The notes beneath the pieces were generated by a model. The model searched no databases. It was not told where the DNA came from and saw nothing but the letters and a program-made list of their open reading frames with translations. DNA of 64,000 nt, from the NCBI RefSeq assembly GCF_028389875.1, contig NC_084666.1:66162422-66226421 (forward strand). The letters run 5' to 3'. Below are positions 13,232 to 25,885 of the stretch, piece after piece. A program made the translations under genes and the position numbers. Positions within the stretch are counted from its first letter, which is position 1; each line of letters starts with the position of its first letter. This DNA comes from Rhea pennata (taxonomy: Eukaryota; Chordata; Aves; Rheiformes; Rheidae).

Positions 13232-16200
13232 TTACTCTTTGTACATGTTTTACAAGTCAAATTATTCTTTTAAAATTATTAATTAGCTCTGTTTGGGTCA
13301 AGCAATTATTCATTGCCTAGTCTTGGCTTCCTCTGATTTTTTTCACTATTAGTAATACTTATCCAAATATCCCTGCTAAAAAACTATGGTTTGTTTTTAA
13401 ATCACTCATTTTAGCTGTATGTTTTTGTTTGTTAGCATTGTTTGTCACCTAAATCACACGGAAATATTTTTGTTTCCTGATTATGTGGCTGACATTTTTT
13501 AAGCAAGGGTTTCATGAATGAGCTCTGCTGTGAAAGATGGGGATATAATTATGTTTCAGTAAGTATGGGGAGGCTAATATTCGCAAGCATTTAATTAGCA
13601 TCCAGAATTAGCTTGAATCCTTCAAAATAATAAGTAATTATTGCATAGATTACTCCAAACAGATTTCATTCTTTTGTTAAAAATGCATTAGCAAATCAAG
13701 ATTAGATTTTTGCTCTTTGCAAAAAAAGGTTGTCAGTCAGACTTGTGCCAGATACTGGTATCACAACATTACTATGTTGTCCGCTGGTGTCTGAGGACGA
13801 CGCAGAGAGTACAGAACAAAGTGTACCTGCAGCACAGAAGGTGCCAGGAACCTCTCTCAACATAGCTGAGTGCATAAAAACAGAAAGTCTTGAATATACA
13901 GGAAAGGAGCAGCGTAAATAACATGTTATTTCCTCAGACAGAAAGTGGATTGCATCAAACAGACCCAGAGTGAGAACAAAATAATCATACTGCAGGATCT
14001 CCCAGGAAAAGAAAGGAAATTTAGCTTCCCAAGATTGTTCCAGGATATGGTATGGTTGAACTTTTATTATGGTCCATTGCTTCACCCAGTTCTGCTCACA
14101 AGCGAAGCAGCTCTCTAGCTTCTCAAGATCCAATCTGACTGATTCAGAAATTCCCATATCTCATGCTCTCTCTTTTTTAATTACACAACCCCTTGGCAGT
14201 AGGCAACTTTATTTACAATAGCTCACTGGAGCTCAAGCACCATTCACATCCCTCCGTGATTTGATTTCTGGAGTTTGTGGCTGTCACTTAGGTTATATAG
14301 ATTTTCCTGGCACTTTTGCAGTTTTATCAGGCTGCGACTCCAAGAGCTCACTCATCCCTTAGCCCCTTTGCCTTTTGTGTCTCTGCCTACAAAGAAGTCT
14401 CTGCAGTTCACAATGAACTTGGCTGCACCCCTTTGAAAATTGTTTTAGCAGTCTTGTGATATTTTACTGAGTCTGTTTACAGCTGATGTAGATGGAGCCC
14501 TTTAGACACTTGATGATTATGTCCCTAAGTGCTTTTGTTGTTTTATTTGTTCAAGTCTTGATTGTAAAGTCCTGATGTTGAGCTATGCAAATGGCACAGG
14601 GCAGCTCAGGGCAGTGCCAGGAGAGCCGCCTGTGGAGCCTGTGCTGACCTGAGCCTGCTGCCCTTTGCAGCCAGGGAGCACAGCCTTCCCCCAGGCCTGT
14701 CCCCAGCCCTAGTAACCAGGCTTCAGGGTTGCTGAAGGGTAACCCTGATTCCTAGCAGGGTACAGGGATTTATGCTATAGAAACAGATTTTTCAGCGTTA
14801 GGGACTTGTCAGAAGTATAAGACCTGATTTGCCTGTTCAGCTAAATAAATGTACATACATTTTCTACTTGCATGTATAATAATGGATACAATAAAATTAA
14901 AGCTATTTAATAGCTTCCTTTGGAAGATACAATCTGCCTCAATGCAATATTTAACATTCAGGACTCTATTTATAAACAGAAAGAGGTGTAGACTTCAAAG
15001 CTGGATTTGCTCATCCCAGCAGTATGGCCACCTCACAAGCTATATATATATTTAACATGATACAAACCTACAGACCAAGCCCTGTATGCCTATATGAAGG
15101 AACAGAATGTGAATGTGAAGGACTAGACCCCCTCCTCCCCAAGCTTAAACTGGTAGCAATCAGTGGGCGGTAGTTCTTCTTATCATTCTACTTTCATTAA
15201 ATAATCTCTAGCAAGTGAAAATATATTAGGGAAATAGAAATTGCATAACTGCTTTGCTGTGATACAGATGTATTCACAAATAGATACTGCAAAAGAAGAC
15301 CTAGTGTATCAATCTGACAGTTTTTGCTTCAGTCTTGCCACTTAAAAGTTCTCTTAACTAGTCAATAAATAAAATTGTTTGTCCATGAAGTGTCTGTATA
15401 TATATGATTTTTAGATTTGATTCAATTTCTGCCTAAACCAAGTAGCTGAAGTCAGGCATGTAAAGGAGTAAAGGAACAGTCCAGAAAAGTTTGTGACTAT
15501 CTAGCTGAGCTATCCAAGAGAGCACAAGTTAGACTACTGGAGCAAAGCAAGCCAGGGTTTGTCTGTTTTACTCTGGCGGCAAGAGAGAAAGCCTCTTGTT
15601 GTTAAAGCCAATACTTATCAGTTAAATAGTTGTATTTTGGTATTATGTCTTTGTACTCAAATGATAAACAGTTCTGTGAAGCAAAGGTCTTTAAAGGACA
15701 CAATCCTTGTGTTTGCATTCCTACTTTGGGAAACAGCCTGCGAGATTAAAACATGTTTAAAGGTAACAGACAGGTTAACATATCCACCAGAATCACTAGC
15801 AAATTCTTTCTTTTTTTACAAATAGTAATAATAATGAGGCTGATTTCTCAGAATCCTCATGTGTTCTTTCTACACTTGCTTTGAATTGGGAAACATCAAC
15901 TACAAATTCATTTTTTCAAATATATTCCAAAGAAAAATGAGTAACTTTTAAGATTGAGTTACAAATTAAATACTGAATCTTTCATACTTTCATGGTTGCC
16001 AGGATTAAGATCCATTCCTCTGCCAGCAATATTGATTTCAACCATATTCAGTCAGACACAACTCCTGGATCCTTATGAATATTTAAATACTCTTTGTTAT
16101 AAGTTGAAACAGGTTGCAGATGTCAAAAAGACCTCGTTTATGCACTCCTGCAAATAAACTTGAACTGAAATCTGAGTGCAAACAAATGCAATCCTTTTTG

Positions 16201-19200
16201 TGATAAAGAAAACAAAAGCACAAGTACCTGAAGCGTAAATGGGTTTATTTTCAGGACTTAGTTTTAACATACTGGCCTGACAATGAAAAGTCATTTTGAC
16301 ATTTCACATTGAAAGGCTACATGCACTTCTTGCCATGGTTGGCTTGCACTGCCGTCAACGTGTGCTGCATTTTCCCTCAGGAGGCAAGGTACAGTGCAGA
16401 CCTTCTGCTCCAGACCTCCCTCTCATTAGGCCCATGAATACCTTTATTTAGATTCTGGAAAGGAAATGACATAGAACTTCTTTCTTAAAATACTACATTT
16501 TGATGGGTGTTTCGTCAAAAATGAATATTGCGTGGGCGTTTAATCGAACGTTTAAAAGGGGAGGGAGGAGAAGGCTATAAACTTACTCATGCATGTGCTT
16601 GTTGATTTGAATGTCATTGGACTGCAAACCAGAGATGAACAGGTCTGCATTCCTAGGAGCTCAGGCGTTGGGTATCTGACAGCATAATAATGCAGAACTC
16701 CGTTAAGACGAGGTAGCCTGTACTCCCTCTGGCCTGACTGAACCATGAAATCTGACCACAGTAACATGCAGACATAAAAGTTAATTCCTTCAACCTGGAA
16801 ATAAGGTGTATATCTTAAAGACAATTGCGACATCCTGATTAAATACTATAAAATTACTAATCGCAAAGATAATTGTCACTAATCTAGAAGATAGAAATAA
16901 TTGCACCCTGAAATGCTTCAGAATTTACTTACCATACATCTGATAGCACAGATTATTTATATATCTCCTATTTTTCATTCCAGAGTTGTGTATATGCGTA
17001 TGATTATAGGTATGTACTTACCTGTTTATAATGAATAAGTTATTTATTGATGCTAAGATAAATAAAGAGAGATTTCTGCTAAAGATGAGATCTCTGCTCA
17101 GTGACTCAAAGGCTTTATCCTCCAAGGTTTGAATGCATCCTGTTGCAAGAGATGCTGCCTGTCTCAAAGTCCCTCCCATTCAATCAATCAAATCAAAGAG
17201 AAGAGATTTTTTTTCCTGTCTCAGAATTTGCCCAGGATTTTGAAGACCCTGATAGACAAGGACATTAAGATCCAAGTAGTTCCACAGCTGTATTAGCTTG
17301 TAGGTACACTGGCTGAGAAATAAACCTTTGTGCAGGTAGTTTTTTGTTTGTCTGGTAATAGACATTACTGAGACAAGGTGGGAGACTGGTTGGATTATCA
17401 CCAATAATCTTTGAAGCAGACTTGAGTCTGGAAGAGACAACTGGACATAGAAATTGAGTTTGCTTTTTTTGGAAAAATGTCCTGCACATTGTACAGAATT
17501 TTGGGCAGGGGCGTTAAAATACTCTGTTATTGAAAGAAATAAAAAGCAGTGAAAAAAATGATTGTATTCTGGTGAGACATTTGCACTGCCTTTGCCTTGC
17601 CATAATTAGAACTAGCAAAGAGACAGAATGTTTACACTTAAAACATTTGCACTAGAGGGAAAACAAAGATATGGATATATAATTTTAAAAAGGACTTATC
17701 TAAAGAATGAAGATAAAAAACCTTCAGTTCACCCGGCCAATGAGTTAGCAAGGCTCATTGTAACTGAATAATTATAAATGCAAAACTGATAGAAAGTCCA
17801 TATAAATGTTTGGACTATTGGATTCAGTAGTCAAAGGTACATTTGAGGTGACTTTCTTTATTTAGGTGCAAAAGAGAATCTAATGATGTAAATAGAAAGC
17901 AAATAAATCCAGAGTTATAATACTAAACGCACAGAAAGTACATAGCAAACTCTCAAGCTTCAGAGAACAAATGAATTTCAAATAATCAGATTTTAGGAGG
18001 CAATTTTCTCTGGAGACATGTTGTCTCATAAATTGTCGATTGTATTCTTTTTGTCTGTTTTGATGGCAAATGAACAACTGTACGTCTTGATTAGAAGGCC
18101 ATTAGAAGGCCCTAGGTTTTAAAGTAAAAGGAGCTATTAGTAGCAGTTCTAATGTAGATCTAATACAGTTTTAATGTAGTTTTAATATTTTCAAGTATAA
18201 GTACTTAAGCCTAAGACTCTAGTGAGATTTTCCAAACGTGCCTGAGAGTCCACTTAAAACCCAAATCAACAAACAGCAGTGACTGTTCTCTCACAAAGTG
18301 ATTGTTTCCTGCAAGTCTTAACATTATGCCTCTGTCTGGAATTCCTAAAACTGTATTCCTAAAGCTGATGTAAGTTACTTAAATGCTCTAATTTGGCCAC
18401 AGTTCCTGTTAGAACTTACTTTGTCATGGTCCCATCGTATCCAGATTTAGGCCAAAGGTATCCACATCCATGCAAAAATAGTGTATCATTTTACTTGATT
18501 CAGCCCTTTTCAAATGCTGCATGAAATCTTGTCCTCTTTCTGAAGCCCAGAGAAATCCTCTGAAGCCAGTGGACAAGGAATTTATCCAGTTATTTAGTAC
18601 AAGATTGAGAATGAATGCATCATTTCTTTTAAAAAAAGTACATAACCTTACCATAGAGAGCACTTCATTCATCTCGCCCGTAAACTTAAATCAGGCTTTA
18701 TCAGCTGAACTTCCTGGGCAGAAAGCTAAGTTTTTCTAGGGTAGAAGGAAGTAATTTTTGGTTAGCCAGATAAAACTCTTAGCATTTAAATAATTAGTCT
18801 GCAGTCTCTAAGTGGTATGTTAATGCTGGTATGGTCTTCTCCAGTGTGGGAGGTGAGTATCCAGAGTGAGCTCCAGCTCACTTCCAGCCTTGGACATGTA
18901 CACACAGGCTCAGGTATCACATGTAGGTAGAGATATGTGCAAAAGGTTTTGCATAATTTGTTGATGTACTTGGTCTTTTCTCTTTTAAGTAAATGCTGCA
19001 TACTTGATTTTTGATCATGAGGCAGATGTTATAAAAATCATGGTTCTAAGTAACAATGAACCATCTCAGTTCCACAGTGATTACACTTCTAGTGTCTGTG
19101 TATAGAAAGTGTGTATAATTTCTGTAATCACTTCTCCTTGCACCAACAGCCATCGTTTTTTCAGGTTGTGGAAGTTGGGTAGCAACCCAGAATAACACTA

Positions 19201-19594
19201 ACCTATTTTTACCCTTTACACCATGGTTTAAAATGGGGGCTAACAAGGAATCACATGTACGAAGGGAACTGGAGTAGAGATTTAGACCTGAAACACAATC
19301 AGAATAATGGATAATTCTGGCTATCTATAATTTCTCATCCAATAATGAAATTCACTTGCTAATTCCGTTTGACATAATAGGCCCAATCTTGCCTTCCTTA
19401 TTTATCCTGTAGATATGAAATGTAAAATCTGAGTAGGAATGAATAGAGAAAGGCTCAAATTCAAGGTGAGATCTGGCACAGTGTTTCAGTCCATCCTCAT
19501 CTGAAAGAAATTGTCATGGGCCTTCCATGGAATAACATAGATTTATGCATACTCTGCTTGGATTTATAAACTTATTCATATAGTTATGAACTGT

Positions 19595-19639
19595 ATGAAC
19601 CATATTAATTAATGAGCATACAGATGAACCATATTAATT
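19595..19639. repeat. 16-bp direct repeat, 29-bp spacing
   Basis: ATGAACCATATTAATT occurs at 19595-19610 and again at 19624-19639. It looks like a small local duplication. Confidence 0.8.
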
Positions 19640-21317
19640 GCTAAAAGCATTTCCTTAGGACATATCATTTACTGTGGCAAGTAATACATTTAGCTCTTGT
19701 TCATGGTTTCCCTGATCAGTTGGCAGTCACTAGCCTAGGACTGCACTGGAACAGATGCACATTTAGTCTGGTTTTATAGCTGAATGCTCTTTGGTACACA
19801 ATTGGTGAATCTCCATTAAAAACTCCTGATTGCTAAAGTTGTAATACCATCTGATCTTGACAATTATTTTTGCAAACACTGGCCCTTGAAGCCAGTCAGC
19901 CTCCTCTGTCCTATCCTTTCTGGCTGCCAAATCCCTGTTCTTTACAAAATTGTTGACAAAACACTGGAGCTACTGAGTGTCTATTTAATTTCTGACTGAT
20001 TTTCCTGCTGCATGAGATTACTGGCAACTGCTAGCACACACACTTGCTTTCCCAAACTTTGTGTTTATTTCCCTTAAGATCTTGCCATCTGCTGTGCTCA
20101 GCTGCCTGAATAAGTAAAATTTTCCATGTCTTACAATTTTTTTCCTGAAAACATTATCTGTTCCCTCAATCTTTCCAGCCTTCATCTGGTTCTCTGTGAT
20201 CAGTACATCTCTAAATAACATGCATCATAACGTGCCATGTTACCACGAACAGAAGTATTGACTTTGGCAATAAAAGTAAGGTTACTGAAAGAACGTTCAT
20301 TAAGTAGCGTTCCAGACACCATTTAGAGGTCAGCCAACATGGACAACAGAATCATATATGATGCTCTTTGTGCAGTGTATTTTTTGTTGGCCTTAGCATT
20401 TACACCTCATTTGTTTCAACTTGCTCACTGCTGCCAATCCCAAGTGTTCAGAATTATGAAATTGGCTTGAAAGTAATAATGCTTTAAGCAATAATACATG
20501 TAGAGGTTCTTATGATCTTTTAAACCTAGAGTGCTTGCATTTGCAAACTTTTTTTCCTGTATTAAGCAGGAAGCACACTTTCTTGTGGGGAAGGCAGAAG
20601 TGACAGCTGATATTCACACAAAATATTGTGACCTCCTCTGAGAAAAACATCAGATATTTCACTTGTGAGAACTCATTTATACTGGCTGAACAACTGAGTT
20701 ACTCTTGATTTAAACCACCTTAAGTGAAAGAGAATGGTGCATAAGTAACTTGTAATGACAGTGTGCAACAAAATCCATGTGTATGTTCGCTTGTTGGAAC
20801 TTGCACAGTCACTGCCCCTCTCTACCAGTTCCCTATTATTTCTCTTTAAGAATCCAGGAAACAAAATCTCTTGGGGATGGAAGGGCATGGTGTGCGGTTA
20901 GAGAACGAAGCAGTGAAGACATTCTTGCTGTCAGACTGGTTAGTTTTCATGTTAATCTGTCCATGGCTGTATTTGCTACTTTGAGATAGCACAAGATCAG
21001 TCGGAGCGTAGCTTGGGTCACTCTGAGCCTTGCTAAAAGTAGTTGCATTAACGAATAGTAACTGGACTCAATTGCTTGAAAGTACCCTCTTCCTTTGCCT
21101 TAGAATGTGTTCAAAAATAGAAGTGTGGCAAGGCAAAAAGAACCCCAAAAGCTTGAATACCTCACAATCAGCTGCTTTAAAGCTAGAACAGGGACCCAGA
21201 ACAGAGACGCCTTGTGAATTTTAGCTCCAAGCCTGTTAGTTTATTGCTCTAGCAAGCGAACTCTTCACACTCCCATAGCCCAGTCCTCATTTATTTTTCT
21301 CTCCTAGGTGATTTCTC

Positions 21318-21337
21318 GGGGGGGGGGGAGGGGAGAG
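21318..21337. repeat. G-rich run
   Basis: Eleven G residues followed by AGGGGAGAG. It is short, and G-quadruplex-prone together with the flanking G tracts. Confidence 0.8.
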
Positions 21338-22529
21338 TGGGATGCTGAGGGAAAGAGCAGACTAAAAGAGTGAGTGTTGCTTGCATGTGGATTCCTGGGG
21401 ACTCCCATAAAACCTAAAAAAACAGCAGTGGAGGAGGATGTGCCTGGCTGCTCAAATGCTCTGCGCGCTACATCCTGCCTGTGGCTAGGCCAGCACTTTC
21501 ACACCCTTTTTGGTTGGTTTTTGTGAAAGACACACACTCTGGAGCTGAAATGTGCTAGGACCACAAACAACGCTTGCTGCTGTGAGGCAAGTATCTAATA
21601 CGAAACCTTCTGAGAGACAACGCCTTGGCACCACATACTCACTGTAGATGTAGGCACACAGTACACACTTGGTCTGTTAAGTAACCGCTTTATACAGATA
21701 GGAAGCTAATGTGGAACAGCACTGTGTTACAAGTTAAAACTCACGTGGGAGCCGTGGGAAGCGTTACCGTTTTTGTCTCCAACACAATCTGAATTTTTGT
21801 CCCATAGTACAATATTTTTTCCCCAGCTATGTAAAACTTTTCTCAAATGTCTTTATCTCACTTTATGTAGTGCAGCAGAGTGTAAAATAACCTCTTGGCA
21901 TTTGCTTTAGTTTTGTCATATTCTGTTTACAAATTCAAAAGGACCTAACATAAATAGCTGTCAACACTTATGTATTACTGTGATTCACTGACTTCACCAC
22001 AAGAATTTTGGTACAGCGGCAGAAAGAGCATCAGAATGAAAATCTTATCTCAAAAGCCATTGCAGTAGTTCATCTCTTTTTCACTGAATCTAATTGTGCT
22101 ATTTAAGATACAATTACAGAGTTGTCAGAAGAGGACATCAAAATGACACTTCTGCATTAGCTTGTGGTCCTGAACCAACTCTACTAAAGGGCTTCCTTTT
22201 CTGTTACAGCTGCAATAGGTACTGCTTTGATCATCTAGATTTAGGAACTCATGTAAATAGAGGAAAGAGAAAAGGAAAGGGGAAAAGTGAAAAAGAGAAG
22301 AAATCAGTAAAAGCAAAGAATGTTTGTCTCTTCTATAAATTTGGATCATACTTAGGTAAAAATGCCTAAAATTGTGGTGAGTTTTTTGGGGTGAAATAGA
22401 TTTTGAAAGAATCCTACTATGCAATTTTCAGGCCTACGGAGTTCAGCTTGCAGGAAAGACTATTTGGGGTCTCTTTTGTGTTATAGCTATCTAATGTCTA
22501 GCCACACGCTCGGAAAAACTTGCAGCACT

Positions 22530-22547
22530 GCTAGCTAGCTAGCTAGC
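22530..22547. repeat. (GCTA)n palindromic tetranucleotide repeat
   Basis: Four and a half tandem GCTA units. The unit is self-complementary in register, so the whole tract is also a palindrome. Confidence 0.85.
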
Positions 22548-23181
22548 AGTAATTCTGTGGTCTATGGCATCTCGAACCTTTCATCTGAAGAGCCATTGAC
22601 TCACAGCAAACATCGCAGACCAGGATTTGAATTATGGCTGCTGTGCCATGGGAAAGGAAAAGCAGGGCGACTTGCTGATCCACTCTTATATAACCATGGG
22701 GTGGACAAATAGGCTCCCGGCATGTACTGCATTTTGAAAAACACTAAGCTCCAAGCTTTCCTTCCTCAGTCTGGAAATCAGAAGTTCAGGAACACTGAAG
22801 GAAAATTTGTGCTTCAGAATGACGAACAGCTATCTCATTTGATGCCATGGGAGGTCTGCGCGGGCAAGACTGTGGAGTCCCCAGCTGCTTCAGCTTAGTC
22901 TCCTTATTGTCTGGAAAGGTACTCCATAGGTTCCCAGGGGACCTCAGTCTGACATCTCGTATAAAAGGCCTGTTCTTTCTGGGACCACCATGTTACCTCA
23001 CTTTGGTGCTGGTGGGGGACTCTGAATTGCACGACAACTATCTTAGAGATTAAAAAGATCCTAGGAGACACATTTGGCTCTTGTGGAAGCTCGTGGAGCT
23101 TCACTGGTATAAATGGACTAAATTGAGGGATAAGGTAAAACCACAGGCTGAATGGACTCAGTCTTTCTTCTCCCTTCCCTC

Positions 23182-23206
23182 TTTTTTTTTTTTTTTTTTT
23201 TTTTTT
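23182..23206. repeat. Poly-T homopolymer (25)
   Basis: Twenty-five T residues following a pyrimidine-rich TTCTCCCTTCCCTC stretch. No adjacent retrocopy was recognised. Confidence 0.9.
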
Positions 23207-24159
23207 CCATAATGTTCCAAAGAAGATGTGTTTTAACTACCAATTACGGTTAAAATGTTCCATGTGGCTAGATCAAATTCACCTGACAGCCAAATGGACA
23301 ACTGGCAAAATTCAAGCAAAGTAGCAAAGGTCTATGAGCAATAATGTGGACTAGTGTCACTGGAAAGGTGTCCTGTTGTGTCAGTGCCGTGAAACAGCCA
23401 GGTAACAGGCTTTGTCTCCCACTTCCCATGGAAAGCAATCCTGAGTTTTCATGCATGTTGTATTTTGTTTGCCTATGGGTATTATGCACAGATAGTTAGG
23501 AAAAAGATTCACGTAATTTGCAGGCTGGATTGATGGATTTGCTGGCATCAAATGCCACAGAGAACTCCCTGAATTAACTGGAGGTGGCAGTAAGATATAG
23601 GACATCCAGCATTCAAGTATATGATTCTCAGGAATGAGAAGCTGTCATGAATTTCAGCTCTTTCTTTAGATTCAAGCCAAATTCTTAAGCAAATCAATGT
23701 GGCATGAGCTGCAGAAAGTATTTCATTACTTTCTTGCTGCCTGTTTGGGGTGACCTGTGCTCCAAGAGGAAGTCTCATCAGGGGGACTGAAGTTTCTTTC
23801 TGGCAATGGTTGGTGAGAGCTGAGTGGCATTTTTCTCCTTTGCTCTCTCCTAAAAGATTTTGCTTTGGAGGGTGCTCTGTCCAACAGAACTGTAATTACA
23901 CTCAGGTTTACTATGGTTCATACAAAGCAAATCCTAAAGACATACAGATGTGTCAGAAGAAATCCAGACTACAGTGCCTCAGGAGCCTCAGCAGCTTGTT
24001 CTTGGTCAGTACAGGAGCTAAGTGGTTTGACTTTGGTGAGCTGCTGCCCTTTTGTTCTCTTGCTGTTGCCCTTCAGCATATTATTTTTTTTTATTGGAGT
24101 ACAGTTCATCATCATTTCCAGGCTATTAAAGAGAACTGCTAAAATGCGAATACATGAAT

Positions 24160-24186
24160 AAAATGTGGCACAGTTTGCCACATTTT
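24160..24186. repeat. Perfect 11-bp inverted repeat, 5-base loop
   Basis: AAAATGTGGCA at 24160-24170 is followed by the loop CAGTT and the exact complement TGCCACATTTT at 24176-24186. The stem is too short for a typical microRNA precursor. It is listed as a structural element only. Confidence 0.85.
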
Positions 24187-24391
24187 GTGGGAATTTTGCT
24201 TGGGTTGCACTTGTAGCTCTGTAGCTCTGTACCAGTTTGACTAGTGCAAAAACCCATAGAAAGCTCATTTTAAGTTTGATTGCTTCAGATATTCAGAAAA
24301 AGTGAATTCATAAATAGTGTGCATTACCAGCGTTTGCGCACATTGTGTTTTACCCTGGAACATGTTCCTATGTAGATTTCCTAGCCCCTAA

Positions 24392-24655
24392 ATTAGGATT
24401 ATCTAGCCTAACATTCTGCATAACAAGACCAGTGGTGCCTGTACGGAGTCCACTATCTTGCAACTGAAGTAGACATCATCTTTTTACAGACATCCAGGCT
24501 TGATTTTAAAGCATCAAGTGTCATGGCATATTCCAGGGTGAGCAACTCCAATGGCTAATTACCCACGCTGTTAAAAATGTGTCTTGTCTCCAGTTTGAAT
24601 TTTGCTGATTTCAGCTTCCAGGCACTGCATCTCTGCATATGAAATGTGAAACTCT
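24392..24655 (-). mobile_element. Old CR1 LINE 3'-end fragment
   Basis: Read on the + strand, the stretch contains the order of words typical of the complement of an amniote CR1 3' region: a degraded GATTATCTAGCCTAAC near the left, then GGCTAATTACCCACGCTGTT and AAAAATGTGTCTTGTCTCCA, and then a TTTGAATTT...TTCAGCTTCCAGGCA block. The LINE therefore lies on the minus strand. It is 5'-truncated and strongly diverged, with no coding potential. Recognition is from memory of CR1 consensus text, not from an alignment. Confidence 0.6.
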
Positions 24656-25772
24656 CTCGTTGTTGATTACTGATGCAGCTAACCCGAGCAGGGAAAGGAA
24701 ACCGTTCTCTGCGGTCGGTGAGTAGGGCAGGCAGAAGGGTGTTAGTGTTCCTGCCTTTCTGCATGGGCAATTATGAAAGATGCCACGCAACTTTTAAAGC
24801 ACTAAAAGGAAAAGCCCTTCCAGGAAGTGGCAGGGACAATAGGAGAGGCCTGATTTAAAATAAATACATACTTTCAGCCTAACATACAGTAACTGAAAGG
24901 CTAGAAAGCAAGTGTTTATTGCTAAATTCCAGGAAATTATAAACCTTTGCTCCTCTTCCTCCCTCATTTGGAAACTCAGGATGATCTTAGGAGAAAGCCC
25001 ACATGATTTCTTTGTATTAATTCATATAATATGAGCTTTTCTATATGATCTTCAGATAACATGAATATTATATATCAATTATGTATATAATATGAATATA
25101 TTTATATTACATAGATGAATATGTTTCCTCTGGTGACCTACAAAATATGTAGAACTTCAGAATAAAAAGGCCAGTGCCTGTTCCTTTGGGTCAGCAACTT
25201 CTTCTTCCTCAGTTTTGCGCTAAAATTAATTTTACTGCCCTGCCTGGCTCTCTCATGTGGCTGCTGTGTCTCCCCACCTATTTTTTACTTATTACCAAGG
25301 CTTAGCAGTTCCAGGAGTGATATTATACAGCTTGTCTGGGAAATCTCAATGCAGATGGAAGCTGGCTGCTATGTGTGTTACTGTTGGCAATGACTATATT
25401 CTTAGAACAATATTATAAATATATATATTTTTTAATCTAGGAAAAACAGATTGATGCTTCACCTGTGTTGTGAGTCACAGTCAGATTTTACCTGTGAATG
25501 TAGTTAATTAGATACTTCAAAGGCAGTGGCCAGACCAAGTTGAAAACATCCAAAGTGCACATTCTGATGGGGAGAAATTAGAGATCACTTCCAATAATGG
25601 AGTTTAAGATTAAAAACCTCTAGAATACTTTGGAAAGTGCCTGTGGGCACCTGACCAAATGCTTTGGGAGCGCTGTGAAATGGCACCTTCCTAGGAAAGG
25701 ATCTCTGGGAAATGTCACATCAGGGCCTTCTCCATCTCTCTCTATCATCATTTGCCACGGCCTGCAACAGAG

Positions 25773-25885
25773 CTAAGGAAAGGAAGGGAAAGAGAAAGAG
25801 GGAAAGAGAAATGGAAAGGGAAAGGGAAAGGGAAAGGGAAAGGGAAAGAGAAAGAGAAAGGGAAAGGAAAAGGGAAAGGGAAAAC
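25773..25885 (+). repeat. GAAAGG/GGGAAA purine-only microsatellite
   Basis: About 110 bases are nearly all purines, built from GGGAAA hexamers with GAGAAA and GGAAAA variants; the core GGGAAA run is at about 25815-25848. Both strands show open frames of about 100 codons across it (RERERE or KGKGKG on one strand, SLSLSL on the other), which are repeat artefacts. Homopurine tracts with mirror symmetry can adopt triplex (H-DNA) structure. Confidence 0.9.

Larger units (their letters stand above)
13232..24390. other. Upstream intergenic region, middle part
   Basis: No supported gene. The sequence is AT-rich and unique-looking, with a G11 run at 21318-21328, a (GCTA)n run at 22530-22547, poly-T at 23182-23206, a 16-bp direct repeat at 19595/19624 and a perfect hairpin at 24160-24186. 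The longest open frame, 151 codons on the minus strand at 13702-14157, shows no motif I recognise and is within chance expectation. Confidence 0.55.

Noticed and set aside
13702..14157. 151-codon minus-strand open frame
   Set aside because: Same reasoning; composition has no recognisable domain.
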